Assembly: GCA_020845495.1 (NCBI GenBank)
Contig: JADLFM010000182.1
Coordinates: 1-22,090, forward strand
Direction of reading: 5' to 3'
Origin: Chloroflexota bacterium
Lineage (GTDB): Bacteria > Chloroflexota > UBA6077 > JACCZL01
DNA: 22,090 nucleotides
The position numbers and the translations under genes are program-made. Within the stretch, counting starts at the first letter, position 1, and every line of letters begins with the position of its first letter. Positions 1 through 7,094 of this stretch are shown here, piece after piece. The notes beneath the pieces were generated by a model, which was given only the letters and a program-made list of their open reading frames with translations, was not told where the DNA came from and did no database searches.

Positions 1-59
1 CCCGCGGCCCCAGCGACTCCACCCCGTGCCGTCGATAATCGTCCCACCGCTGCCCATCC

Positions 60-90
60 CTGGCGCAAGCCCTTCTTTCGCTCACGCCAG
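60..90 (-). terminator. Hairpin downstream of pyrG, possible terminator
   Basis: Two 11-base arms (60-70 and 80-90) enclose a 9-base loop, about 75 bases past the pyrG stop. Read as minus-strand RNA all 11 positions pair, two of them as G-U wobbles. On the plus strand the same two positions are C-A mismatches, so the structure favours the pyrG transcript. No U-tract follows, so it may stabilise the 3' end rather than terminate intrinsically. The rest of 1-165 shows no gene I can support. Confidence 0.3.
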
Positions 91-165
91 CGCAACCCGC
101 TCCCCGCAACAAGCTGAGGGGCACCCAACGTGCAGGAGAGGGGGCTGGGGTGAGGGCGGCCGGGA

Positions 166-1857
166 CTAGGGCGTCTCGACGCCTTCGGCGCGCGGAGCCA
201 CGTCACTCTCAACGGATACGAGCGTCTGGTCCGGGTAAGCGGCACCGTTCGCCTGCGCGTACTGGCGCGACTTCACCGCGCCGATGAAGTCGCGAAACAG
301 GGGGTGCGGGCGGTTCGGGCGCGACTTGAACTCAGGGTGAAACTGGGTTCCTAGCATCCAGGGATGGTCGGCAATCTCGCTGATCTCCACCAGACGCTCG
401 TTCGGCGACAGCCCGCTCAGCACCAGCCCGGCGTCCGTCAACTGCGTGCGGAAGTCGTTGTTGAACTCGTAGCGGTGGCGATGCCGCTCGAAGACGATTG
501 GCTGCTGGTAGGCCTGGGCGGCGCGAGTGCCGGGCGTCAACTGGCAGGGGTACACACCCAGCCGCATCGTCCCGCCCTTGTCGGCGATGTCCTTCTGCTC
601 TGGAAGGATGTCGATGACCGGGCAACGGGTGAACAAGTTGAACTCAGTACTGTTAGCGTCCTCGCACTTCAGCACGTCGCGGGCAAGCTCGATGACCAGC
701 ACCTGCATCCCGAGGCAGAGCCCAAGGTACGGTACCTTGTGCTCGCGAGCGAAACGGGCCGCCTGGATCATCCCCTCGACGCCACGATAGCCGAACCCAC
801 CCGGTACGACGATGCCGTCGAGCCTCGCCAGGCGCTCAGTCGGGTCACCCTCCTCCAACTGCTGGGAGTCGATCCACTCGAGCCGCACCTTGACGTTATG
901 GAACCATGCGGCATGGTTCAACGACTCCCGCACGCTGATGTAGGCGTCTTCGAGTTCGACGTACTTGCCGACCACGCCGATGACCAGTTCCTCGGTCACG
1001 GAGCGTGCCCGCGTGACGATCTCCTGCCACTCGGCAAGGTCCGGCCGGGTGTTCGACAGGCCGAGCCGCTCGGTCACGAAGTCACCGAGGCCGGCGTCTT
1101 CGAGGATGAGCGGCACCGCGTAGATGGTGTCGGCGGTCACGAGCGGGACCACCGCTCGGCGGTCGACGTCGCAGAACAGGGCGATCTTGTCCTTCAGGTC
1201 GTCCGGTACGGGGTAGTCTGAACGCGCGACGATCGCGTCGGGCTGGATACCGATACTCCGAAGCTCCTTGACGCTGTGCTGGGTCGGCTTGGTCTTCAAC
1301 TCACGGGTCGGACCGATGAACGGCAGCAGCGTGACGTGGATAAACAGCGTCCGGTCGCGCCCGAGCTCGCGGTGCATCTGGCGAATCGCCTCGAGGAAGG
1401 GCAGGCACTCGATGTCGCCTACGGTGCCGCCGACCTCGACGATGACGACCTCGGCGCCGGTCTGCCGCGCCACGCGGGTGATCCGATCCTTGATCTCGTT
1501 GGTAATGTGCGGGACGACCTGAATGGTCCCGCCCAGGAAGTCACCCCGCCGCTCCCGGCCGATCACGCCGGAGTAGATGCCACCGGTGGTGACGTTGCTG
1601 GCCTGGGTGAGGTTCAGGTCGACGAACCGCTCGTAGTGCCCGAGATCGAGATCGGTCTCAGCGCCGTCGTCAGTGACGAACACCTCGCCGTGCTGGTATG
1701 GGCTCATCGTGCCCGGATCGACGTTGATGTACGGATCGAGCTTCAGGACCGAGACCGAGATACCCCGGCTTTCAAGCAGGCGTCCGAGTGAGGCAACGGT
1801 GATGCCCTTCCCAACTGACGAAACGACGCCGCCGCTGACAAAGATGTACCGAGTCAC
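166..1857 (-). CDS. pyrG: CTP synthase
   Basis: Makes CTP from UTP, ATP and glutamine in the cytoplasm; last step of de novo pyrimidine nucleotide synthesis. The N-terminal synthetase domain (about 1-270) opens with the P-loop-like run [11 protein letters not shown] and carries [16 protein letters not shown]. The C-terminal class I glutamine amidotransferase domain (about 290-535) has the nucleophile C381 in GLCLGMQ and the H507/E509 pair in HPEF. The protein is 563 residues against roughly 535-550 usual; the excess is a C-terminal tail of about 25 polar residues. The start is GTG, preceded by GGAAGGAG seven bases upstream. It is divergent from rsfS. A sigma-70-like promoter and an attenuator-like hairpin lie in its leader, so regulation by nucleotide supply is plausible. 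Identification is secure. Confidence 0.98.
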   Translation of the reverse strand: MTRYIFVSGGVVSSVGKGITVASLGRLLESRGISVSVLKLDPYINVDPGTMSPYQHGEVFVTDDGAETDLDLGHYERFVDLNLTQASNVTTGGIYSGVIGRERRGDFLGGTIQVVPHITNEIKDRITRVARQTGAEVVIVEVGGTVGDIECLPFLEAIRQMHRELGRDRTLFIHVTLLPFIGPTRELKTKPTQHSVKELRSIGIQPDAIVARSDYPVPDDLKDKIALFCDVDRRAVVPLVTADTIYAVPLILEDAGLGDFVTERLGLSNTRPDLAEWQEIVTRARSVTEELVIGVVGKYVELEDAYISVRESLNHAAWFHNVKVRLEWIDSQQLEEGDPTERLARLDGIVVPGGFGYRGVEGMIQAARFAREHKVPYLGLCLGMQVLVIELARDVLKCEDANSTEFNLFTRCPVIDILPEQKDIADKGGTMRLGVYPCQLTPGTRAAQAYQQPIVFERHRHRYEFNNDFRTQLTDAGLVLSGLSPNERLVEISEIADHPWMLGTQFHPEFKSRPNRPHPLFRDFIGAVKSRQYAQANGAAYPDQTLVSVESDVAPRAEGVETP

Positions 1858-1883
1858 GTTGGCTCCTTCCGGTCAACCCGGCC

Positions 1884-1920
1884 AAAAAGGAGACCGGCGC
1901 CCCGAGGAGGGGGCGCCGGT
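1884..1920 (-). promoter_or_regulatory. Attenuator-like hairpin in pyrG leader
   Basis: An uninterrupted 11-bp stem (1893-1903 with 1910-1920) carries a 6-base loop reading CUCCUC in the pyrG-sense RNA. It is followed by UCUCC and five Us at 1888-1884, so it has intrinsic-terminator form. It sits between the predicted promoter and the pyrG start, with its U-tract 26 bases before the GTG. The 5' arm and loop give a run CCCCCUCCUC that could pair with a G-rich 5' end or with the GGAAGGAG ribosome site. In Bacillus subtilis pyrG, 5' poly-G added when CTP is low pairs with a pyrimidine-rich arm of the leader terminator. The resemblance is seen; the mechanism here is inferred. Confidence 0.7.
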
Positions 1921-2013
1921 CCGAAGAGAGGGATCTCGATCCGCACGGCCAGGGTCTGGGCCGCGTCTGGAAGGCGTGTCGTACAGGTTCGTATTCGAGA
2001 ACTGCACCCTTCG

Positions 2014-2043
2014 ACTATACGGCTCGCGTCGCCTGCCTGACAA
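2014..2043 (-). promoter_or_regulatory. pyrG sigma-70-like promoter
   Basis: On the minus strand TTGTCA (2043-2038) is followed after 18 bases by TATAGT (2019-2014). The expected start falls on a GGG run at 2009-2007, giving a leader of about 150 bases that contains the attenuator-like hairpin. The base after GGG is U, not the C found in the well-studied B. subtilis pyrG start. Confidence 0.6.
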
Positions 2044-2094
2044 GAACTGGCGGACCGCTCGTTCATTACAGCCGCGGCTCAACCGCCATCCGAA

Positions 2095-2130
2095 GTGCAG
2101 CCGTGAATGCAGCCGTGAGTGCAGCCGTGT
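2095..2130. repeat. Three tandem 12-bp repeats upstream of pyrG
   Basis: Three abutting 12-mers read GTGCAGCCGTGA, ATGCAGCCGTGA and GTGCAGCCGTGT. They differ only at first and last positions. They lie about 50 bases upstream of the pyrG -35 and about 120 bases upstream of the rsfS -10. They could be an array of protein binding sites or a slippage product. Confidence 0.75.
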
Positions 2131-2247
2131 TGGGCGTGGCCAAGGTACGCGCGTGGACGTCAGCAGGACTGCGCCGAGGCGGTCGGCGCCCCACCGGCGA
2201 GGCCCATGAGATGCCGGTACCTGACGGCGGGATGCGCGCTGACGGCA

Positions 2248-2256
2248 TGGTATACT
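2248..2256 (+). promoter_or_regulatory. rsfS extended -10 promoter
   Basis: TGG followed by TATACT forms an extended -10 about 32 bases before the rsfS GTG. There is no good -35. The identical ten bases ATGGTATACT recur in front of the SOS-boxed small gene at 14981-14990. Confidence 0.5.
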
Positions 2257-2287
2257 CCCCCCGGGTCGAAGCAGTTCCCGAGCAGAG

Positions 2288-2644
2288 GTGCCATCACTGG
2301 ACGCTCAGACGCTCGCCAGGCGCATCGTCGAGATCGCATCGGACAAGCAAGCTAGCGACATCGTCCTCCTCGACATCCGGCCGATTTCGGCGGTCGCGGA
2401 TTATTTCGTGGTCATGAGTACGGCCAGTGAACGACAACTCACGGCTGTGATCCGCGACATCGAAGAGGCGCTGCGTCGCGATGAGGCCGTTCGGCCGCTC
2501 CGCATCGAAGGGAAAGCGGCCTCCGGCTGGGTGCTGATGGATTATGGCGACGTCATCGTCCACATCTTCAGCGCCGAGCAGCGGTCGTTCTACCGCCTCG
2601 AGGAGCTCTGGTCGGCCGCGGTCCCGCTCGTGCGAGTGCAGTAG
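2288..2644 (+). CDS. rsfS: Ribosome silencing factor RsfS
   Basis: A cytoplasmic factor that binds ribosomal protein L14 (uL14) on the 50S subunit and blocks joining of 30S when nutrients are short. At 118 residues it covers the whole RsfS/Iojap family domain. Family marks are the early helix ARRIVEIASDKQASDIVLLD, the ADYFVVMSTASERQ segment, the G-x-A-S-GWVLMDYGDVIVHIF stretch and the ending FYRLEELW. The start is GTG with only a weak purine run (GAGCAGAG) ahead, about 25-30 bases after the predicted transcription start. Its stop shares one base with the start of the next gene, so the two are probably cotranscribed. It is divergent from pyrG. Identification is firm. Confidence 0.93.
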   Translation: MPSLDAQTLARRIVEIASDKQASDIVLLDIRPISAVADYFVVMSTASERQLTAVIRDIEEALRRDEAVRPLRIEGKAASGWVLMDYGDVIVHIFSAEQRSFYRLEELWSAAVPLVRVQ

Positions 2645-2847
2645 TGGGCGACGCGCGCAAGCCAGCTCGGGGGCATCCCCTCCGATTGTTCAGCGCCGGC
2701 ATGACGGTAGGCATCGTTGTGGGCTTCGTGCTCGGCTCGGTCGTGGCGATGCGCCTGGGTGACGAGGCGGTTGACGCCGCTCGCGAATTGCTCGACCGAG
2801 TCTCCGGCCGACGGGACCGCGTGAATTTCGAGCTTCTGCTCCAGTAG
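2644..2847 (+). CDS. Small single-pass membrane protein
   Basis: A 67-residue product starting at a GTG that shares one base with the rsfS stop codon, suggesting translational coupling. Residues about 18-38 form one hydrophobic, glycine- and valine-rich segment with a GxxxG-like spacing (GIVVGFVLG). An amphipathic charged helix (DEAVDAARELLDRVSGRRDR) follows, with a short tail. This layout resembles YtxH-type small envelope proteins, but the sequence is too short to assign. The position right behind rsfS and the coding-like composition argue that it is expressed. The function is unknown. Confidence 0.6.
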   Translation: MGDARKPARGHPLRLFSAGMTVGIVVGFVLGSVVAMRLGDEAVDAARELLDRVSGRRDRVNFELLLQ

Positions 2848-3043
2848 CGGAAACGCCGGTTTTCAGCCGTCAGGAATCAGGAGACGGTGACCGTCCGGAG
2901 GGTGTGCCTGAAGGGGCGCCAGTGGGCAGCGGCCGAACAGTGCAGGCAGGCCGATCGGCCGTTCGAGTACGGCTATCGGCCGCACGTGCCGCGCTTACTG
3001 TCCGGGTAACGAGGTACGTACGCGAGGACGGGTTCGCCACGCG

Positions 3044-3895
3044 TTAGCGGGCGGGCATCTCCAGGTGGAAGACGGTTCCGCCGTCCTGCCGTGACTCGTG
3101 CCAGATCCGGCCCCCCTCGCGTGCCAGGGCTGCTCTCGCCACGTACAGCCCCAGCCCGAGCCCACGCACGCCGGATGGCCGCGCATTCGTCCCCCGAGCG
3201 TAGCGGCCGTAGATGTGCTCGCCGTCTTCGGCGGGGACACCGATGCCCGTATCGGCAACCGACACGCGTACGACGTTCTCGGTATGCGCGATGGTGACGG
3301 TGACGACCTCGTGTGGCTGAGAGTAGCGCGCTGCATTCGTCATGACCCGCGCGAGCGCCTGGGTCAGTCTGCGGCGGTCGCAGGTTACGGCCGCATCGCC
3401 CTCGATCCTGAAGCCTGGCACCGCCTCCTCACGCTGGCCAAGCCCGTCCACGATCTCTCGGACGACCTCGCCAACGTCGACCGGCTGCACCGATGACGGC
3501 GTGCCGCCGTGCTCCAACTCGGCCGCCTCGGAGAGCTCGTTCAGGAGCCTCGTCAGGCGCCCGCTCTCGGCCAACAGCACGCGCAGCGGCCGAGCGGTGG
3601 CCGGATGATCCGCGATCGCTCGCTGAAGGATCTGAGCGTAGCCGTGAATCGCCGTAAGCGGCGTCCGTAACTCGTGGATCACACTCGACGGGAGGAGTCC
3701 CTCGCCTTCAGCAGCCACAACCTCCTCCTGACTCCGCTGATCGTTCGAGGCGGCGCCTGGTCGCTCGGGTTCAGTATCGTCGCCCGGCGCAGACGCTACG
3801 TCGTCTCCACCGCCACCGTTCGATTCAGACTGGCCGGCCGACCGAGAACCATCGTCGAGAGGGCCGTTCGTGATCGCCGGCTTGCCACCAGCCAT
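3044..3895 (-). CDS. Soluble sensor histidine kinase
   Basis: A 283-residue two-component kinase that would autophosphorylate on histidine and pass phosphate to a response regulator; none is encoded in this window. Residues 1-65 are a polar, Gly/Ser/Asp/Glu-rich stretch without a sensor domain or membrane segment. The HisKA domain starts with H74 in the H-box VIHELRTPLTAIHGYAQIL. The ATPase domain shows an N-box with the MTNAARYS core, the D-box VADTGIGVP and the glycine-rich GLGLGLYVARA. The reading frame is open further upstream, but I chose ATG at 3895: GGAG lies 8 bases before it, and a longer form would run antisense into the dynamin gene. It is divergent from that gene across 87 bases. 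The stimulus is unknown; it may act with partner proteins. Confidence 0.88.
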   Translation of the reverse strand: MAGGKPAITNGPLDDGSRSAGQSESNGGGGDDVASAPGDDTEPERPGAASNDQRSQEEVVAAEGEGLLPSSVIHELRTPLTAIHGYAQILQRAIADHPATARPLRVLLAESGRLTRLLNELSEAAELEHGGTPSSVQPVDVGEVVREIVDGLGQREEAVPGFRIEGDAAVTCDRRRLTQALARVMTNAARYSQPHEVVTVTIAHTENVVRVSVADTGIGVPAEDGEHIYGRYARGTNARPSGVRGLGLGLYVARAALAREGGRIWHESRQDGGTVFHLEMPAR

Positions 3896-3982
3896 TCGGT
3901 ACACTCCAGAGGTGGGTTCGGCGCGAGGTACGACGCTGGCACGAGCCCTGCCCCCAGCCAGGTTGCAGGAGGTATGCCAGGC

Positions 3983-5917
3983 ATGGCGGTCGGAGTACTG
4001 GACGGACGAGCGAACGCCATCCTCATCGCGGAGCGCGCGTTGCTGGGCGACGTGCGCGAGGCACTCGTGGCCTCCGACGCGCCGACCGAGGCAGTCGCTC
4101 GCGTCCGGCAGGCCGTAGGCGACCTGGACCAGTTGTTTCTCCTGGTGGTGGTCGGCGAGTTCAATGCTGGCAAGTCGGCGTTCGTCAACGCCTTGCTCGG
4201 AGCGGACGTTCTGCCAGAAGGCGTGACGCCGACGACGGATGCGGTCACGATCGTCCGCTACGGTGGCGCACCTCGCACCGCGCATGGCGAGTCCGGGCTT
4301 GTCGAGGTGGAACATCCTGCCGCGCTCCTCAACGAGTTGAGTATCGTCGATACGCCGGGGACGAACGCGATTCTGCGTCACCACGAGCAGTTGACGCGAG
4401 AATTCGTGCCGCGCAGCGACCTCGTGCTATTCGTGACCTCGGCAGACCGGCCGTTTACGGAGAGCGAGCGCCTGTTCCTGGCCGAGATCCGGCGATGGGG
4501 GAAGAAGGTCGTCGTCATCCTGAACAAGATGGATCTGCTGCGCTCCGAGGCCGAGCTTCACGCGCAGTTGCGCTTTGTGCGCGAGGGAGCCGTCGAACTG
4601 CTCGGTCGCGAGCCGGACATCTTACCGCTCTCGGCTCGTAACGCCAGGCTTGCCCTCGAACAGACGGACCTCGAGGCGGGGCGCCGACTCTGGCACGAGA
4701 GTGGCTTTGACGCCTTCGACAGCTACTTGCACAACCGGCTCGACGATGTGGGACGGGTCCAACTCAAGCTCGCGAGCCCATTGGGGGTGGCCCGCCGGAT
4801 CGTCGACGAGCAGCGAGCCGCCGCCACTGCTCGTCTCGAATTACTCCGCGACGACCTCCGCGCTGGCGAGCATATCGGCCGCCTGCTGCCGCTCTACGTC
4901 GACGACCTGCGGCGCGACCTGGAGCCGCGCCTGGCCGACATCGAGAACACCCTCCGGAAGCTTGGCGAGCGGGGACAGGAGTTCTTCGATCGGACGCTTC
5001 GCCTCGGCCGGATCTTCGACCTCTTCAATGCCGACCGCATCAAGGCCGAGTTCGAGCGCGAGGTCGTCGCCGATGCACCCGACGAGATCGACCGACGCAC
5101 CCAGGACTTGATCGACTGGATGGTCGATCAGGACTTGCGGCTATGGCGATCGATCTCCGACGAGCTCGAACGGCGCCGGACCGCCACCAACGGGGGTCAA
5201 CAACGCCTGGAAGGCGCATTCGAGTACGACCGTCGGGCGCTGCTTCAGTCGGTTGGTGGGACTGCGCGCGCGGTACTCCGCGAGCACGATCACGGCCGCG
5301 AGGCCGCCGACATCGCTCGCTCGATGCGTGAGGCAGTCGCCGGGACGACCCTGATCGAAGCGGGCGCACTGGGGCTTGGCGCCCTGACCGTGGCGCTGGT
5401 CGGCTCGGTGGCCGCCGACGTAACCGGTGTGCTCGCGGCCGGTGTGCTGGCGGGCGTGGGCCTCGTCATCCTGCCGTTACGGAAGCGGAAGGCGCTCGAC
5501 AAGTTCCGGTCGCGCACCGACGAGCTCCGAGAAGCTCTCACAGCCTCCTTACGGGCCGAGTTCGAACACCACCTGGATGCGTCCGTCCAGCGGGTCCGCG
5601 ATGCACTAGCTCCCTACGATCGTTTCGTCCGTGCCGAACGGGACCGCATCTCCTCGGTCGAAGAGACGCTCGGACGGCTCGCCGACGAAATGAGCCGCCT
5701 CCAACGCGAGATCGAGAACCTGGGCAGCGGAGCCGGTGGCCGAACCTCGCCGTCTGCGCCAGGCAACGACTTGTCATGGTCGGAGCGTGACACCCCTGGC
5801 AGCGACGTGCCTCGCCGCGTCGCGCCGACAATCCGTGGCGAGCTTGCCGATGAGCGCGATCGTAACGCCGAAGGCGAGCCGGCTTCGAGTGACGTACCGT
5901 CGAGGGAGACGCCGTGA
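3983..5917 (+). CDS. Bacterial dynamin-like GTPase
   Basis: A large GTPase of about 644 residues, probably membrane-remodelling. The N-terminal G domain has the P-loop GEFNAGKS (about 58-65), a switch threonine in TPTTDAVT, G3 DTPG (about 123-126), G4 NKMD (about 181-184) and an SAR-type G5. Long charged helices fill 265-450. Two adjacent hydrophobic stretches (about 455-475 and 477-497), ending in a basic RKRK patch, look like a membrane-inserting paddle. A coiled-coil segment follows and then a disordered polar tail from about 583. An AGGAGGT box ends 9 bases before the chosen ATG; the ATG at 3974 abuts that box and is too close. The stop overlaps the next start as GTGA, so the two genes are likely coupled. 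In this family, membrane fusion, surveillance or phage-related roles are known; which applies here cannot be read. Confidence 0.88.
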   Translation: MAVGVLDGRANAILIAERALLGDVREALVASDAPTEAVARVRQAVGDLDQLFLLVVVGEFNAGKSAFVNALLGADVLPEGVTPTTDAVTIVRYGGAPRTAHGESGLVEVEHPAALLNELSIVDTPGTNAILRHHEQLTREFVPRSDLVLFVTSADRPFTESERLFLAEIRRWGKKVVVILNKMDLLRSEAELHAQLRFVREGAVELLGREPDILPLSARNARLALEQTDLEAGRRLWHESGFDAFDSYLHNRLDDVGRVQLKLASPLGVARRIVDEQRAAATARLELLRDDLRAGEHIGRLLPLYVDDLRRDLEPRLADIENTLRKLGERGQEFFDRTLRLGRIFDLFNADRIKAEFEREVVADAPDEIDRRTQDLIDWMVDQDLRLWRSISDELERRRTATNGGQQRLEGAFEYDRRALLQSVGGTARAVLREHDHGREAADIARSMREAVAGTTLIEAGALGLGALTVALVGSVAADVTGVLAAGVLAGVGLVILPLRKRKALDKFRSRTDELREALTASLRAEFEHHLDASVQRVRDALAPYDRFVRAERDRISSVEETLGRLADEMSRLQREIENLGSGAGGRTSPSAPGNDLSWSERDTPGSDVPRRVAPTIRGELADERDRNAEGEPASSDVPSRETP

Positions 5918-6891
5918 CCGATCAGGATCCTCGCGGGGCGACCGAGGCCGGCACGTCGGACGAGCACGCTGAGCCTCGGCTTCCACTCGTCGGAGACGTC
6001 GTTTTCGGGGACTTCGCCAGCCCTGTGGCCGTCTGCACGCTCGCGACCCGGTCGCTGCTTCCGTTGTTCGCCGGGCGCTCCGAGATCGCCATCGCCGGCC
6101 GAGTATTCACCGAGAACGTCGGCGTCGAGCGAATGGTCCAGAACCTCGTGGCTGCGCCGAGCATTCGGTACCTGATCGTCTGCGGCCGGGAGTCCAGGCA
6201 TCGGGTCGGGCAGACGATTTTCTGCTTGCATCAACGTGGGCTCGACGCCGACCGGCGCGTCATCGGCTCGGATGCGCCCGACCCGACCATGCCAAACCTG
6301 ACGCCAGCCGACCTGGCGGCATTCAGCCAGCACGTCACCCTCGTCGACATGATCGGCGAGACTGACCCCGAGGTGATTTTGGCGCGGGCAGCCGCACTCG
6401 CCGGCGAATCAGCCGAGCAACCGACGCCCGACCATGCCGCTCGCCCCGCTGGTGCAGCCCGGCCCGACGGCGCACCCCGACCCGACGGCGCACCCCAGCT
6501 ACCTGAGGCGCCCGGGCAGGATAGCGCGGGCACGGCCGGGGCATCCGCGGGAGAGAGGCCCGAGCACAGTCGCTCACTCGAGCGGATCACCGCGAGGCCG
6601 ACCCCTGCCGAAGGATGGGTCTTCGATCCGGCCGGCTATTTCCTCGTCTTCGTCGATCGTGCGGCTGGCCGGTTACGCCTGGAACAGCACTCTCAGGATC
6701 ATGCACTGATACGCATCCTCGAGGGCCGAAATGCCGAGGAGTTGTGCCACACGGTGGTGCGGCTCGGGCTCCTCACGCTGCCGGACCACGCCGCCTACCT
6801 CGGTCGGGAGCTCGCGAAGGCGGAGGCGGCCCTCAGGCTCGGCTTACGCTACGAGCAGGATGCGCCGCTCTTCCCCGACCGGCTCGCATGA
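5914..6891 (+). CDS. MtrA-like corrinoid domain fused to DUF4346
   Basis: A 325-residue cytoplasmic protein with two domains. Residues about 25-160 resemble the soluble domain of methanogen MtrA (methyl-H4MPT:coenzyme M methyltransferase subunit A). Shared marks are GDVVFGDFASPVAVCTL, FTENVGVERMVQN, IRYLIVCGRE, GLDADRRVIGS, PNLTPADLAAFSQHVTLVD and MIGETD. H96, in CGRESRHRVGQ, falls where MtrA has its cobalt-ligating histidine (H84 in the methanogen protein), with one residue fewer between. A Pro/Ala-rich linker (about 163-230) with an ARPDGAP repeat leads to a DUF4346-type domain (FDPAGYFLVFVD ... HAAYLGRELAKAE). No other Mtr subunits are encoded here. The GTG start overlaps the dynamin stop by four bases. 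Corrinoid binding is inferred; the methyl donor and acceptor are unknown. Confidence 0.8.
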   Translation: MTDQDPRGATEAGTSDEHAEPRLPLVGDVVFGDFASPVAVCTLATRSLLPLFAGRSEIAIAGRVFTENVGVERMVQNLVAAPSIRYLIVCGRESRHRVGQTIFCLHQRGLDADRRVIGSDAPDPTMPNLTPADLAAFSQHVTLVDMIGETDPEVILARAAALAGESAEQPTPDHAARPAGAARPDGAPRPDGAPQLPEAPGQDSAGTAGASAGERPEHSRSLERITARPTPAEGWVFDPAGYFLVFVDRAAGRLRLEQHSQDHALIRILEGRNAEELCHTVVRLGLLTLPDHAAYLGRELAKAEAALRLGLRYEQDAPLFPDRLA

Positions 6892-7094
6892 TCGCCCACC
6901 ATCACGCCTGAGGTCCTCGCGCTCGACCGTGCCGTACTCCCGACACATGGACCCGCACCAGTCACTCGCGCAGCACTCACGCAACCGTCTGGTACGGTGA
7001 AGCAGGCTGTGCGATTGCAGGCCCATGATCCAGGTGACCCGCTGGACAGGGCAGAACTGGCCGACAGCTAACCCAGATGCAGGAGGTTTCCTCG

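Larger units (their letters stand above)
1858..2287. other. Divergent pyrG/rsfS intergenic region
   Basis: This 430-base gap holds the pyrG leader hairpin, the pyrG promoter, three tandem 12-mers and the rsfS extended -10. Short open frames across it, including one that would run into the pyrG start, have no convincing ribosome site or recognisable product, so I call no gene here. Confidence 0.6.

Noticed and set aside
364..1221. Long plus-strand frame of 285 codons inside pyrG
   Set aside because: It is antisense to a certain CTP synthase; such shadow frames are common at this GC content.
1854..2066. 70-codon minus-strand frame ending at the pyrG start as a leader peptide
   Set aside because: It begins upstream of the predicted transcription start, so it would not be in the pyrG mRNA.
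2949..2960. 12-bp perfect palindrome GGCCGATCGGCC between convergent genes
   Set aside because: Short GC palindromes arise often by chance here, and there is no T-run or promoter context.
3674..3982. Longer start for the dynamin-like gene
   Set aside because: The extension overlaps the kinase coding sequence on the other strand and lacks family similarity; AGGAGGT fits ATG 3983.
3896..4384. Upstream extension of the histidine kinase frame to 446 residues
   Set aside because: It runs antisense to the dynamin P-loop region, the added residues look like no domain, and ATG 3895 has a good ribosome site.
5614..6333. Minus-strand frame of 239 codons across the dynamin/MtrA-like junction
   Set aside because: Antisense to two well-supported genes, with no recognisable product or ribosome site.
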